From contig CAMWFH010000025.1 of NCBI GenBank assembly GCA_947173485.1, positions 1-37,490 of the forward strand: a stretch of DNA of 37,490 bases, in the 5' to 3' direction. The stretch is from an uncultured Clostridia bacterium (lineage in GTDB: Bacteria; Bacillota; Clostridia; Oscillospirales; Oscillospiraceae). A program made the position numbers and the translations under genes. The notes beneath the pieces were generated by a model. The model was not told the origin of the DNA. It did not search any database and saw only the letters and a list, made by a program, of their open reading frames with translations. Position 1 is the first letter of the stretch. Every line of letters starts with the position of its first letter. Positions 23,616 through 31,293 of this stretch are shown here, in pieces.

Positions 23616-24048
23616 CCTCCGTTTCTGTAATGAACTCTATTGGAGTCACCATTTTGATCTTATCTGTTTTGTACTTCAGCAGCCGCATATCTGTGGAGAT
23701 GAAATACGCACATTTCGCATAAATGGCCGACGCCACATGACAAGCGTCCTTGAATTTGATACCTGTACGCATTATCTCCGCAGCCATAGCCTCGATCGTG
23801 TTTTTCCGTTCCACACCAACATAGGCCATCGTATGTATATCGATAAACTGCATGATCGCTTTTCTGCGCATTTCATAGGGGTTTTGCCCACATTCGTAAC
23901 GCAGCATATACGAGGTGACCAACTCCAGCCGTTTCTCTTGGATCAGATCCTGGATGTGCAGCTTTGCTTGGGCCTCCAGAGATACCCTGATCTGTGACTG
24001 GTCATCATAGGGGCGGTTATAACAACACATATCAAGATACACACGCAA
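23608..24048 (-). CDS. PIN-domain ribonuclease toxin (VapC-like)
   Basis: This 146-residue protein has the acidic residues of a PIN nuclease: Asp6 in VYLDM, Glu52 in YEC, Asp101 in FKDACHVASA and Asp120 in STDMRLLK. By family it would cut RNA in a metal-dependent way. The start is TTG 24048 behind GGGGGGTGG; the family N-terminus (xRVYLDxCCYNRP) supports it. A -10-like TATACT lies on the minus strand at 24075-24080, without a clear -35. It overlaps the next small gene by 8 bp. Codon use and base composition differ from the GC-rich island, which suggests transfer as a module. Confidence 0.8.
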   Translation of the reverse strand: MRVYLDMCCYNRPYDDQSQIRVSLEAQAKLHIQDLIQEKRLELVTSYMLRYECGQNPYEMRRKAIMQFIDIHTMAYVGVERKNTIEAMAAEIMRTGIKFKDACHVASAIYAKCAYFISTDMRLLKYKTDKIKMVTPIEFITETEDG

Positions 24049-24206
24049 GTTCGGCCACCCCCCTATCTATGAACAGTATACCACCATGCGGCTCAAAATA
24101 AAAGGTCTGCGTTTGTCAATGATGCGGACCCAAGGCAAACTTTTCCCAGCCGTAAGATCAACACATACAAAATAAGCAAAAATTTTTATGCAAAATGCAG
24201 AAATCA

Positions 24207-24236
24207 CATGAACGGTCGAAAATGTGCATGAGTGGT
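24207..24236 (+). promoter_or_regulatory. Candidate LytTR direct repeat
   Basis: CATGAACGGT (24207-24216) and CATGAGTGGT (24227-24236) are 8/10 identical and 20 bp apart, i.e. on one DNA face. They end 12 bp before the -35 box of the response regulator gene. LytTR regulators bind such paired direct repeats, so this may be an autoregulatory site. Confidence 0.45.
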
Positions 24237-24248
24237 AAGGCGAAGGTA

Positions 24249-24277
24249 TTGCGCTCCCTTTGGGTATAGGGTAAAAT
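24249..24277 (+). promoter_or_regulatory. Promoter of the LytTR response regulator
   Basis: TTGCGC (24249-24254), a 17-bp spacer and TAAAAT (24272-24277). The transcript would start near 24284 and carry a leader of about 90 nt with the palindromes at 24295-24341. I see nothing else in the gene-free stretch 24049-24375 apart from the LytTR repeat. Confidence 0.55.
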
Positions 24278-24294
24278 GTGATTCAAGAGGACTG

Positions 24295-24341
24295 ATGACC
24301 GCTGCGTATGCAGCGGTCATGTGCGTATATACGCACATGAC
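24295..24341. promoter_or_regulatory. Two overlapping perfect palindromes in the leader
   Basis: Palindrome 1: ATGACCGCTGC (24295-24305), loop GTAT, GCAGCGGTCAT (24310-24320). Palindrome 2: a perfect 26-bp dyad at 24316-24341 with half-site GTCATGTGCGTAT. They share GTCAT (24316-24320), so only one hairpin can form at a time. A T7 run follows at 24354-24360, just before the start region of the regulator gene. Confidence 0.75.
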
Positions 24342-24375
24342 GCCACCTGATAGTTTTTTTATGAGAGGTAGACTT

Positions 24376-25113
24376 ATGCTGATCACCATTTGCGACGATG
24401 AGCGGCGGGAACGGGAGGCCATAGAAGCGGCATTGACAGCGGCGGCGCTGGAGTTGTCCGCCGATATAGAGATCGCCGCATACCCCTCCGGCACGGCGCT
24501 GGCCGAAGCGGTGGAAAGAGGGATGCGGCCCGCCTTGGCTATTCTGGATATCTATATGGGCGAGGAAAACGGGGTCAAGACCGCTGGCGTTCTGCGCGGC
24601 CTGATACCCGGACTTTCCTGCACATTCCTGACCACCAGCCGGGAATATGCCGTAGAAGCCTTCTCCCTGGACGCTCTGCATTACATTATGAAGCCTGTAA
24701 CAGTGGAAAAGAGCAAGGAACTGCTGAAACGGTTTTTCACCCACGTTGAGCGCCCTCCGCGCTGCCTGACCCTGCCAGACCAGCAGGGAGAGCGGCAAGT
24801 CCCTCTGGAACAGATATGCTACCTGTTGAGCCGGGACAGGGGGATAGAGATCCATTTGCAGACCGGGCGGGAGTGGTTCCCCTGCCCGTTTCGGCAAGCG
24901 GCGGAGCAGTTAGCGGACGAAGCTGACTTTGTGCAGATCTCCCGGAGCTGTATCGTCGATCTGAACGAGGTGCTGCACCTGGGCAGCGCCAACTGTCATT
25001 TGAAAAACGGCGAGGTCCTGCCCATCAGCCGGAGGGAGCGGCAGACGGTACAGAAGCGCTACAACGACTTTGTGTTCCGAGGGATGAACCGGGCAAAGGA
25101 GGCGGGCCTGTGA
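24376..25113 (+). CDS. LytTR-family response regulator, orphan
   Basis: This 245-residue DNA-binding response regulator has a receiver domain (1-120) with the acidic pair Asp7-Asp8, phospho-acceptor Asp58 in AILDIYMG, a TTSRE segment and Lys in IMKPV. The LytTR domain (about 140-240) contains the typical ISRSCIVDLNEV and a C-terminal SRRERQTVQKRY. I chose ATG 24376 because AGAGG lies 8 bp upstream; ATG 24361 is the alternative. No histidine kinase gene is next to it in this window. Such proteins often control bacteriocin, quorum or surface genes. The leader holds two overlapping palindromes. Confidence 0.9.
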   Translation: MLITICDDERREREAIEAALTAAALELSADIEIAAYPSGTALAEAVERGMRPALAILDIYMGEENGVKTAGVLRGLIPGLSCTFLTTSREYAVEAFSLDALHYIMKPVTVEKSKELLKRFFTHVERPPRCLTLPDQQGERQVPLEQICYLLSRDRGIEIHLQTGREWFPCPFRQAAEQLADEADFVQISRSCIVDLNEVLHLGSANCHLKNGEVLPISRRERQTVQKRYNDFVFRGMNRAKEAGL

Positions 25114-25188
25114 TCAGTCCGATCTGCCTTTTGATGATATAGGCACAGAAGGGCGGGGCACAGGCAAGCCCGCCGGGGACTTTTCTTC

Positions 25189-25226
25189 ATAAAAGCAAGC
25201 CGGTTTTATGATCGGCTTGCTTTTAT
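25189..25226. terminator. Bidirectional terminator between the response regulator and Rrf2 genes
   Basis: ATAAAAGCAAGCCG (25189-25202) pairs perfectly with CGGCTTGCTTTTAT (25213-25226). It lies between convergent genes, with A/T runs on both sides. Confidence 0.9.
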
Positions 25227-25236
25227 ATAGGTGGAC

Positions 25237-25677
25237 TCAGTGAGTTGCTGTAACTTTCTGAACGTATTGATGATATGTTTCTATGATGTTTTCCAGTGTG
25301 ATCTCCGCCATCCGCTTTTCTGCGCTTTTTTGGATCTCGGCATAGTAGTCACTGAGCGCCAGTTGGATATTGACGCCTACACCGCACTCTGGGTTGGTGT
25401 GGGTATCCAAGTGGAGCAGGGGCTTGTCCCCTTCCACCGCCCGGTAGATGTCCAGCAGCGTGATGGCGGACGGTACCCGCGCCAACGATGGCGCGGCCTG
25501 TCCCCGTGTGCCGTTCAGCAGTCCCTCTTTCTTCAGCGCGGCCATGAGCTGCCGCACATAGGACGGATTGGTCTTGATGCTGTACGCAATGGCTGTGCTG
25601 GATAGGTCCTGGGTCGGGTCCAGATGGATAAATACCATGATATGCACAGCATCGCTGACCCGTGTGGGATATTTCAT
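25237..25677 (-). CDS. Rrf2-family transcriptional regulator
   Basis: This 146-residue winged-helix repressor has the Rrf2 pattern: N-terminal KYPTRVSDAVHIMVFI, the recognition region IAYSIKTNPSYVRQLMAALKKEGLL (about 30-54) and LLDIYRAVEG (near 74-83). Only one Cys (TNPECGVG) is in the sensor segment, so it does not carry the three-Cys iron-sulfur site of IscR and NsrR and belongs with YwnA-like members. ATG 25677 follows GGAGGGAG. It is divergent from the small DUF3786-like gene, with a 16-bp inverted repeat between them that is a likely operator. Confidence 0.9.
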   Translation of the reverse strand: MKYPTRVSDAVHIMVFIHLDPTQDLSSTAIAYSIKTNPSYVRQLMAALKKEGLLNGTRGQAAPSLARVPSAITLLDIYRAVEGDKPLLHLDTHTNPECGVGVNIQLALSDYYAEIQKSAEKRMAEITLENIIETYHQYVQKVTATH

Positions 25678-25691
25678 GCTCTCCCTCCTAA

Positions 25692-25707
25692 AGTTTTTTC
25701 AAAAACT
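25692..25707. promoter_or_regulatory. Candidate Rrf2 operator
   Basis: AGTTTTT (25692-25698), TC, AAAAACT (25701-25707) is a perfect inverted repeat directly upstream of the -35 box of the rightward gene and close to the Rrf2 start. Confidence 0.5.
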
Positions 25708-25708
25708 A

Positions 25709-25737
25709 TTGCAATTTATAAAAACACATGATATGAT
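25709..25737 (+). promoter_or_regulatory. Promoter of the DUF3786-like gene
   Basis: TTGCAA (25709-25714), a 17-bp spacer and TATGAT (25732-25737), about 75 bp before the ATG. The -10 matches 5 of 6 and the -35 matches 4 of 6. Confidence 0.65.
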
Positions 25738-25812
25738 GCTCTTGCTGTTAAAGATAAAATAACATATAACTGAGGTGAAGTCAAGTATGGAAATGGATAG
25801 GAGGTACATGGC

Positions 25813-26088
25813 ATGAACAACTACGAAAAGCAGCGCGAGGATTGGCGGCAGCAGTTTCTGACCATGGATCAGGAGGATATTTGTAAGCGGCTGCCGGAAG
25901 TCTGCAGATCAGATACGCACCTGATCCTGTGGCACTATGGCAGGCAGTTCGCTGTTGACCGGGAGAGCGGCGAGATCTCTGCGCTGTCCGACGATAAGCC
26001 CGTGGACGTGATGCCGCAGCTGAACATCTACACCTTAGCGGATGCGGCGGAGCTACCCATCCAGAGGAATGTGTTCTACAGGTTTTGA
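25813..26088 (+). CDS. Short protein resembling the N-terminal part of DUF3786
   Basis: This 91-residue soluble protein starts at ATG 25813 with GGAGGT 8 bp upstream. The segment LILWHYGRQFAVDRESGEI (near 37-55) and QLNIYTLADAA (near 69-79) recall DUF3786 proteins, which are about twice as long, so this may be a truncated relative. No function is known. The promoter and the operator-like repeat upstream and a terminator at 26212-26232 suggest that it is still expressed. It is probably a target of the divergent Rrf2 regulator. Confidence 0.6.
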   Translation: MNNYEKQREDWRQQFLTMDQEDICKRLPEVCRSDTHLILWHYGRQFAVDRESGEISALSDDKPVDVMPQLNIYTLADAAELPIQRNVFYRF

Positions 26089-26211
26089 CGCTATGGAACA
26101 GATCGTGGAGAGATCTGGTCGTACAGATCCTGCTCCATAACTTGACGACAGCCCCGTCCCCAAAGCCCCAAAAACGCAAAAAGGCCCACCGTTGGTCCAG
26201 GGATCTATCCA

Positions 26212-26232
26212 GCCTGCGGCAGGCCTTTTTTC
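26212..26232 (+). terminator. Intrinsic terminator after the DUF3786-like gene
   Basis: GCCTG (26212-26216) and CAGGC (26220-26224) with a short loop are followed by C and a T run. An outer AAAAAGGCC (26178-26186) could also pair with GGCCTTTTT (26222-26230). Confidence 0.6.
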
Positions 26233-26270
26233 AAAAGAGTTAGTAAAGCGGCCATTTCCGGCGGTTTAGA

Positions 26271-26323
26271 CAAAAAATAAGGAAGGTCATCCTGATACCC
26301 TCTGTATCAGAATGACCCTCCTT
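26271..26323 (-). terminator. Terminator of the GH32 operon
   Basis: A long imperfect hairpin pairs AAGGA, GGTCAT and CTGATAC (26279-26298) with GTATCAG, ATGACC and TCCTT (26304-26323), with two single mismatches and a bulge-like pair. On the minus strand it is followed by ATTTTTTG. It lies about 105 bp after the GH32 stop. Confidence 0.8.
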
Positions 26324-26328
26324 AGATA

Positions 26329-26355
26329 GTTGCGGGGGCAGGACTTGGACCTATC
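26329..26355 (-). other. tRNA 3'-end-like fragment
   Basis: On the minus strand this stretch reads like the T-arm and acceptor end of a tRNA: GGTCCAAGTCCTGC followed by CCCCGCAAC. The T-loop TCCAAGT is close to the TTCAAGT form but the 5' half of the T-stem is degenerate and no tRNA body precedes it. It may be an attachment-site relic. Nothing else is seen in 26356-26427. Confidence 0.3.
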
Positions 26356-26427
26356 TGCCATAATGGATGATATGGTCATGCTTGTGCGAGAGCTAAGGTC
26401 AAACACAGCCCTCGGTCCAGATCTGGA

Positions 26428-28845
26428 TCAGTCGAAGATAGAGCCCATCGCAGCGACCCGCAGGCTGAGGATCCGCACGTTCCCCTGGGCGAACAGGGCC
26501 ACGCCCTGGGAGTTAGGGTCCACTGTATAAGCGCGTGTCGTGATGGCCTTGTCCTTGTTGAAGAACGCCTCGATCAAAGAGCGGTCCACATAGATATCCA
26601 TCTCCAGGATGCCGTCCTTACAGGCCAGCGGGCCGGATACCGTCTGCATAGGCGCGCTGTTGGCTTTGTTCTTGGTCCAGCCCTGGATCGTTTGGCTCGC
26701 TGTGTCATAGGTGTAGCTGGTGCAGTCCATCCAGCCGCCCTTTTTCAGGTCGATCGCGAACCGGGACGCCTGGCTCACGTCTGCCGTGACCTGGATGTGC
26801 AGCATATCGCCCTTGACGGCGGCCAGCTTTTCATTGGCAGCTGCTACGGAGATATCAGCCGCATCCACCAGCACCTGCTCCTCCAGGCCCTCGATCGCCT
26901 CGATGGGAGCGATCTTCACATCGGAGCCGTCGCCTGTCAGCCAGAGCTTCCTTGCCAGGCCCACCGTGTGGGCCCAGCCGGAGGCCCCCTGGTCCTGGGC
27001 GGAGCGCTGGTCCTGCATGATGCTGAACATCACCACATCGCCGCTCACCGAATCCTGGAAGGCGCTGGGACCGGTGAAAACGTTGCAGCCGTAGTCCAAC
27101 AGCCGGGGCGTGTCCCCGAAGGCCTTGTCCGGGGTGAACTTCCCGCTCTCCAGGTCAAAGGAGCCCAGCCAGTAGTAGATCTTATTGTCTGCCACGCCGG
27201 CGGGGGCTGGGGAGATGATGAAGATATACTTGGTGATGGTCCCGTCCGCATTGGTCAGCGGCAGAAGGACCGGGAGCTCCCAGGAGGAGCCGTACATAGT
27301 GGGCTGGTGGGGCATCTCGTAGACCGGCCCTCTGTACTGCCAATCCATATCGATGGTGCCGTCCTCCCGCAGCTCCAGGGTGTCGGTGGTATAGAGCAGC
27401 ACGCTGCCGCCCGCCTTGGTGGCGGAACCGGAGCAGATCGCCATGCACCAGGTGTCCCCCACCTTCCAGATGCTGGGGTCGCGGAACTCCTTCGTCCGGC
27501 CCTCCCCCTTCTTCTGGATGACCGCCAGCTCGTCATAGATCTCCCATTCCGTCAGCTCGGGGTCGCTCAGGTCCTTGGGATAGGCCACGCCGATATTCTG
27601 GTTGGAGATCAGGCCCTCCACCTTGCTGTAGCTGTCGTTGCCCGCCGTGAAGAACAGCAGAGGCACGCCGTTTTTGTCCAAGGTGGAGCCACCGGACCAG
27701 ACGCCGTCAGGGACGACAGAGTCCTCCGTGGAGACGATGGCCTCCTTGACGGGCTTCCAGTTCACCATGTCAGGGCTCACCAGGTGTCCCCAGTAGATCA
27801 GCTTCCAGTAGGGACCGGTCATGTTCTCCTGGAAGAACAGGTGGTACATCCCGTTGTAGTACAGCGGCGCGTGGGGCTCGTTCATCCAGAACTGATAGGG
27901 GCCGCCATGGAACTGGGGCCGGGTATAGTCCCCGGTCAGGATGTTTTGCAGCCACAGCTCCCCAAATACGATCTCCGAGGGAGCGGCGTTTTCATAAACA
28001 GCGGCGATCTCACTGGCAGTGAGGGCACAGCGGTACAGCTTCACCTCGTCCAGGTAGCCGCTGACCAGATTCAGCAGACTGGCGTCATAACGGCCGGCGC
28101 TGCCGTTGCGTCCTATCCGCAGGGGGGCATCACTGGGCTCGATCTTGGCCCCAACGGGGAGGGAGCGGGAGGCGACCCGCTCGCCGTTGAGGTAGAGGAC
28201 CATCTCTCTCGCCTGGGCGTCAAAGGTGGCGGTCACATAGTTCCAGGCGTAGGTGTCCAGGTTGTCGCCGTTGGACCAGATGGTCAGCCAGTCATCCCCG
28301 GTGCCCACCTGGAAGCTCAGCGCGCCATAGCGCTGGTAGCCCAGGATGACCCCCCGCTTCCCGGCCCGGTCGGCCTGGTCCACGATAGCGGTGAGGGTGT
28401 CCGTCCCGTTGGCCGCGCCGTTGGGGTCGTCCCAGTCGAAGGCCCGGGGCGCGATCCAGGCGCTAACGGTGAGGGTGCTGCCGGACACCCGCAGCGCACT
28501 GTTCGGATACTCTACATAGGTGGTGCAGCCGTCGAACAGCAGGCAGCCGCCCTCCGCGCCCTTGTCCCGCCACTGTGGGTCCTGGCTGTCCATAAAGGCA
28601 GCGTTGGTGAATCCGTACTGCACCTGGGCATCCGCCACATGGCGCGACAGGTCGGACACCGTGGTGCCCTTCCCCTCATCGAAGCCCAGCCAGAGCAGCA
28701 GGTCCCTCCTATGGGGGTCTGCCGTTTGGGAGCCCGCCGCGGCGCGGGCCGGGACGGCGCTAAAAAGGGCAGACAGGACCAGAGAGCAGCAGAGGGCCAG
28801 CGTGGACAGTCTCCAACCAGCCGTTCTTTTCTTCTTATGCTCCAT
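26428..28845 (-). CDS. Secreted GH32 family glycosidase with N-terminal LamG domain
   Basis: This 805-residue secreted enzyme is likely to act on fructans (levan or inulin type). After a signal peptide (1-36) comes a LamG/concanavalin-like domain (about 45-285), a five-bladed GH32 catalytic domain (about 305-640) and a C-terminal beta-sandwich (about 660-805) that contains VDRSLIEAFFN. The catalytic motifs are changed: WMNDPNG reads WMNEPHA, so the nucleophile position is Glu323 instead of Asp. The RDP motif is intact (Asp456) and the acid/base motif reads WELPV (Glu523) instead of ECP. No cell-wall anchor is seen. It is the second gene of an operon, 16 bp after a protein with binding modules. 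Whether the Glu variant is active, or has another specificity, is open. Confidence 0.88.
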   Translation of the reverse strand: MEHKKKRTAGWRLSTLALCCSLVLSALFSAVPARAAAGSQTADPHRRDLLLWLGFDEGKGTTVSDLSRHVADAQVQYGFTNAAFMDSQDPQWRDKGAEGGCLLFDGCTTYVEYPNSALRVSGSTLTVSAWIAPRAFDWDDPNGAANGTDTLTAIVDQADRAGKRGVILGYQRYGALSFQVGTGDDWLTIWSNGDNLDTYAWNYVTATFDAQAREMVLYLNGERVASRSLPVGAKIEPSDAPLRIGRNGSAGRYDASLLNLVSGYLDEVKLYRCALTASEIAAVYENAAPSEIVFGELWLQNILTGDYTRPQFHGGPYQFWMNEPHAPLYYNGMYHLFFQENMTGPYWKLIYWGHLVSPDMVNWKPVKEAIVSTEDSVVPDGVWSGGSTLDKNGVPLLFFTAGNDSYSKVEGLISNQNIGVAYPKDLSDPELTEWEIYDELAVIQKKGEGRTKEFRDPSIWKVGDTWCMAICSGSATKAGGSVLLYTTDTLELREDGTIDMDWQYRGPVYEMPHQPTMYGSSWELPVLLPLTNADGTITKYIFIISPAPAGVADNKIYYWLGSFDLESGKFTPDKAFGDTPRLLDYGCNVFTGPSAFQDSVSGDVVMFSIMQDQRSAQDQGASGWAHTVGLARKLWLTGDGSDVKIAPIEAIEGLEEQVLVDAADISVAAANEKLAAVKGDMLHIQVTADVSQASRFAIDLKKGGWMDCTSYTYDTASQTIQGWTKNKANSAPMQTVSGPLACKDGILEMDIYVDRSLIEAFFNKDKAITTRAYTVDPNSQGVALFAQGNVRILSLRVAAMGSIFD

Positions 28846-28861
28846 AGATATCTCACCTCCG

Positions 28862-31063
28862 TTAGAGTCTGGGAGTCAGATTGACCGCCATCCGCCAGGG
28901 GATGGTGATGCTGGCGCGGGTCCTGCTGTCAGAGACCTTGTCCGCCCTATGGGCCACGTCTGGGGGCGTGTCGTAGCGCGTGACGATCTCATCAAAGAAC
29001 GCGTTGGCCCAGCCGCCCTCGACAGCCTCGTCCTGCAAAACGATATACAGGTCCTCGCCCAGATAGGCGGACAGGTCCAGCACATAGGTCCCCATATCCG
29101 CCCAGGAGCCGCCCTTGGACAGGTAGGGGAAGTTGACATCCCGGAAGCGGGCCTGCCGCACATAGGCGATCTGGGTGCCATCGGCGCGGTACACCCGTAT
29201 CGCCGCTGCCTTCCCGCCCATCCGCCAGGAGATATAGCCGGAGCCCGACAGGCGGAAGGTGCTGGAGCGGACAGACCAGGTGTCGGCCTCGCCAAGTCCG
29301 GTGTTCCAGCCGTTCAGGTGATAGTCCCCCGCCTGGTTGTAGGGGAGGGCATCGCCCCAGTAGGAGGTGGCGGAGATGACGGCGGTGTGGCGGTTGAAGC
29401 CCTTGGTCAGCACGGTCCAGCCGGTGAGGTCGCCGGTCTCGAAGCCGCCGTTGACCACTTGGCCCCGGTCCTTGACGGCGAACACGGTGAAGGAGGCCTC
29501 GGCGTGATGCCCAGCGTGGTCGATCGCGTAGCGGACCTGGTACTGGCCGGGGACGCGCATATCCACGGAGGCCGGTTCTCCCTCCACTGGCCGGCCCTCG
29601 AAGGTCACGCCTGTTACATAGAAATTGGTGAGGGACTGGCCGTCATAGGTGGCACGGCCCTCGCCCAGCATGGCGGTGACATCCACCCTGCCGCACTCCA
29701 CCACTTGATCGCCCACGCCATCGCGGATGAGCAGCGGCTTCATGGGGACGGGGTAGGGGTAGCTGTCGTAGTAGTCCCGCAGGGCCGCCAAGTCGTCATA
29801 GGACGCAGAGCTATAGGTCTGCCCATAGACAGACTCGATCTGCGCCGCCTCCAGGGCCGCCACCTCTTCCCGGGTAAGGGAGACCCGGAAGTCGTCTACA
29901 TTGAGGAAGGCGAAACCGGTGGCGGCGGGGTTGCCGTTCACGACCTTCAGATAGACCACTTGGCCGATGTACTTGCTGGCGTCCATATAGACCCGCAGCA
30001 GGGTCAGTGGCAGAGCGGGGTCATTGAACGCCTCGTTCCGCTGGACGATCAGCTCCTTGCCGGTCCTGCCGTCGCACAGGGCTACATAGCAATTCCCATT
30101 CCCGCAGCCCATCATGAAGGAGATCCATCCGTCTCCGCCCAGGGTGAACTTGGTGGAGCGCATGGCGCCGGTAAGGCGCTCCCGGACCGCGCCGTTGTTG
30201 CTGCCGTCAAAGTAGTAGCTGCCCTCGCCGTACACGATGCGGTCCTCCCAGTAATATTGAGAGGTGGGGACGACGCAGCTCTCACGAAGAGCCCGGCCCT
30301 CCAGCAGCTTCCACCCGGTGAGGTCCCCGGTCTCGAAGCCGCCGTTGACGATGGTGGTGGAGGTCTCGTCCTCTACGAAAGCTGTCTTGCCCTTTTTGTA
30401 CTCTTTCAGCTGCCGGGCTCGCTGGGCCTGGGCCGCGTCTACCTCCGCCTGGGTCCGGCAGACATGGAAGGCGTCCAGATTGACGTAGGCCAGCTCGCTG
30501 CCATCGTCCAGGTCCGTCACCTGGATGTAGATCTGCTTCCCCAGGTGGCTGGACAGATCCACGGTGCGGGTGATCAGCTGCTCGGTGATGAACACGCCGT
30601 CACAGTCCGTATTGGAGACCCGGGCCAGGGGCCTGGCATCGCCCTCCTGGAAGAACTCCACATAGACCAGATCCTTGTGCAGTCCCGCGCCCATCATAAA
30701 GGAGATGACGCCGGTGCCGGTGAGCTGGAACACATCGGAGGTCAGCGTGCCCCGCATAGAGGGCAGCCCGGCATCGCAGCCGCTGAAAAAGGTGCTGCCG
30801 GACTTTTCCACCGGCACACCGTCCACCGTGTCCGAGCTTTTCAGGCCCCGGACATGGAACGCTCCCTCGCTCCTTGTCCAGCCGGTCCATTCGCCCCGTT
30901 CATGGGCCAGCTCGAAGTCCCCGTTCGGCACGTCCACATATGTGTAGGCGGGGCCTGCGGACAGAGCGGCTGCTGTGGACTGCCCGCAGCAGCTCCCGAT
31001 GACCAGCAGCGCGCAGAGCCATGACAGCAGGACGCGCCCGGTCCTTCTCCCTGAGATCGACAT
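28862..31063 (-). CDS. Secreted protein with three galactose-binding-like modules and an Ig-like domain
   Basis: The 733-residue product has a signal peptide (1-33, MSISGRRTGRVLLSW to AAA). Three beta-sandwich modules begin near residues 47, 239 and 537; each opens with NGGFETGDLTGW or a variant, has a core like FTLGGxGxISxxMG and ends near DLSxYLGxxLYI and FFDE. An Ig/HYR-like domain (about 445-530) lies before the third module. There is no catalytic domain. ATG 31063 follows AGGAGG; the frame continues upstream without a site. The modules resemble those of the giant divergent protein and, from memory, the N-terminal modules of large levanases. I infer fructan or other glycan binding on the cell surface, feeding the GH32 enzyme encoded next. 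Confidence 0.82.
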   Translation of the reverse strand: MSISGRRTGRVLLSWLCALLVIGSCCGQSTAAALSAGPAYTYVDVPNGDFELAHERGEWTGWTRSEGAFHVRGLKSSDTVDGVPVEKSGSTFFSGCDAGLPSMRGTLTSDVFQLTGTGVISFMMGAGLHKDLVYVEFFQEGDARPLARVSNTDCDGVFITEQLITRTVDLSSHLGKQIYIQVTDLDDGSELAYVNLDAFHVCRTQAEVDAAQAQRARQLKEYKKGKTAFVEDETSTTIVNGGFETGDLTGWKLLEGRALRESCVVPTSQYYWEDRIVYGEGSYYFDGSNNGAVRERLTGAMRSTKFTLGGDGWISFMMGCGNGNCYVALCDGRTGKELIVQRNEAFNDPALPLTLLRVYMDASKYIGQVVYLKVVNGNPAATGFAFLNVDDFRVSLTREEVAALEAAQIESVYGQTYSSASYDDLAALRDYYDSYPYPVPMKPLLIRDGVGDQVVECGRVDVTAMLGEGRATYDGQSLTNFYVTGVTFEGRPVEGEPASVDMRVPGQYQVRYAIDHAGHHAEASFTVFAVKDRGQVVNGGFETGDLTGWTVLTKGFNRHTAVISATSYWGDALPYNQAGDYHLNGWNTGLGEADTWSVRSSTFRLSGSGYISWRMGGKAAAIRVYRADGTQIAYVRQARFRDVNFPYLSKGGSWADMGTYVLDLSAYLGEDLYIVLQDEAVEGGWANAFFDEIVTRYDTPPDVAHRADKVSDSRTRASITIPWRMAVNLTPRL

Positions 31064-31100
31064 AAGATTCCTCCTGTCATTGAAGTGTTGAGAAAACGAT

Positions 31101-31118
31101 AAATGAAACGTTATATGA
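31101..31118 (+). promoter_or_regulatory. 18-bp operator copy 1
   Basis: AAATGAAACGTTATATGA lies just downstream of the -10 box of the leftward promoter. The core GAAACGTT is centred on CG as in LacI-family sites (TGAAAC.GTTxxA). An identical copy is at 31294-31311. Confidence 0.7.
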
Positions 31119-31122
31119 AAGT

Positions 31123-31151
31123 ATGATGCCACACATCCGGGACTTTGTCAA
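31123..31151 (-). promoter_or_regulatory. Promoter of the binding-protein/GH32 operon
   Basis: On the minus strand: TTGACA (plus-strand 31146-31151), a 17-bp spacer and CATCAT (31123-31128). The -35 is perfect; the -10 is weak. Confidence 0.6.
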
Positions 31152-31251
31152 TATAAACTTTGTTCTTACAAAACATTTGTGCTTTATGGACAAAATGTAA
31201 ACAGCGCCCTTGTAGAATACATAGATTTCCTAGGAGAAGCAGAAAAACGAC

Positions 31252-31280
31252 TTGACACCGGCGGATAGATGGGGTAAAAA
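31252..31280 (+). promoter_or_regulatory. Promoter of the giant repeat protein
   Basis: TTGACA (31252-31257), a 17-bp spacer and TAAAAA (31275-31280). The start site would be near 31287, directly before the second operator copy. The leader to the ATG is about 135 nt. Confidence 0.6.
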
Positions 31281-31293
31281 TATACTCATGTGA

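Noticed and set aside
26692..31024. Long plus-strand open frames (730 and 834 codons) across the GH32 and binding-protein genes
   Set aside because: Both are shadows; the minus-strand products have clear domains, signals and ribosome sites.
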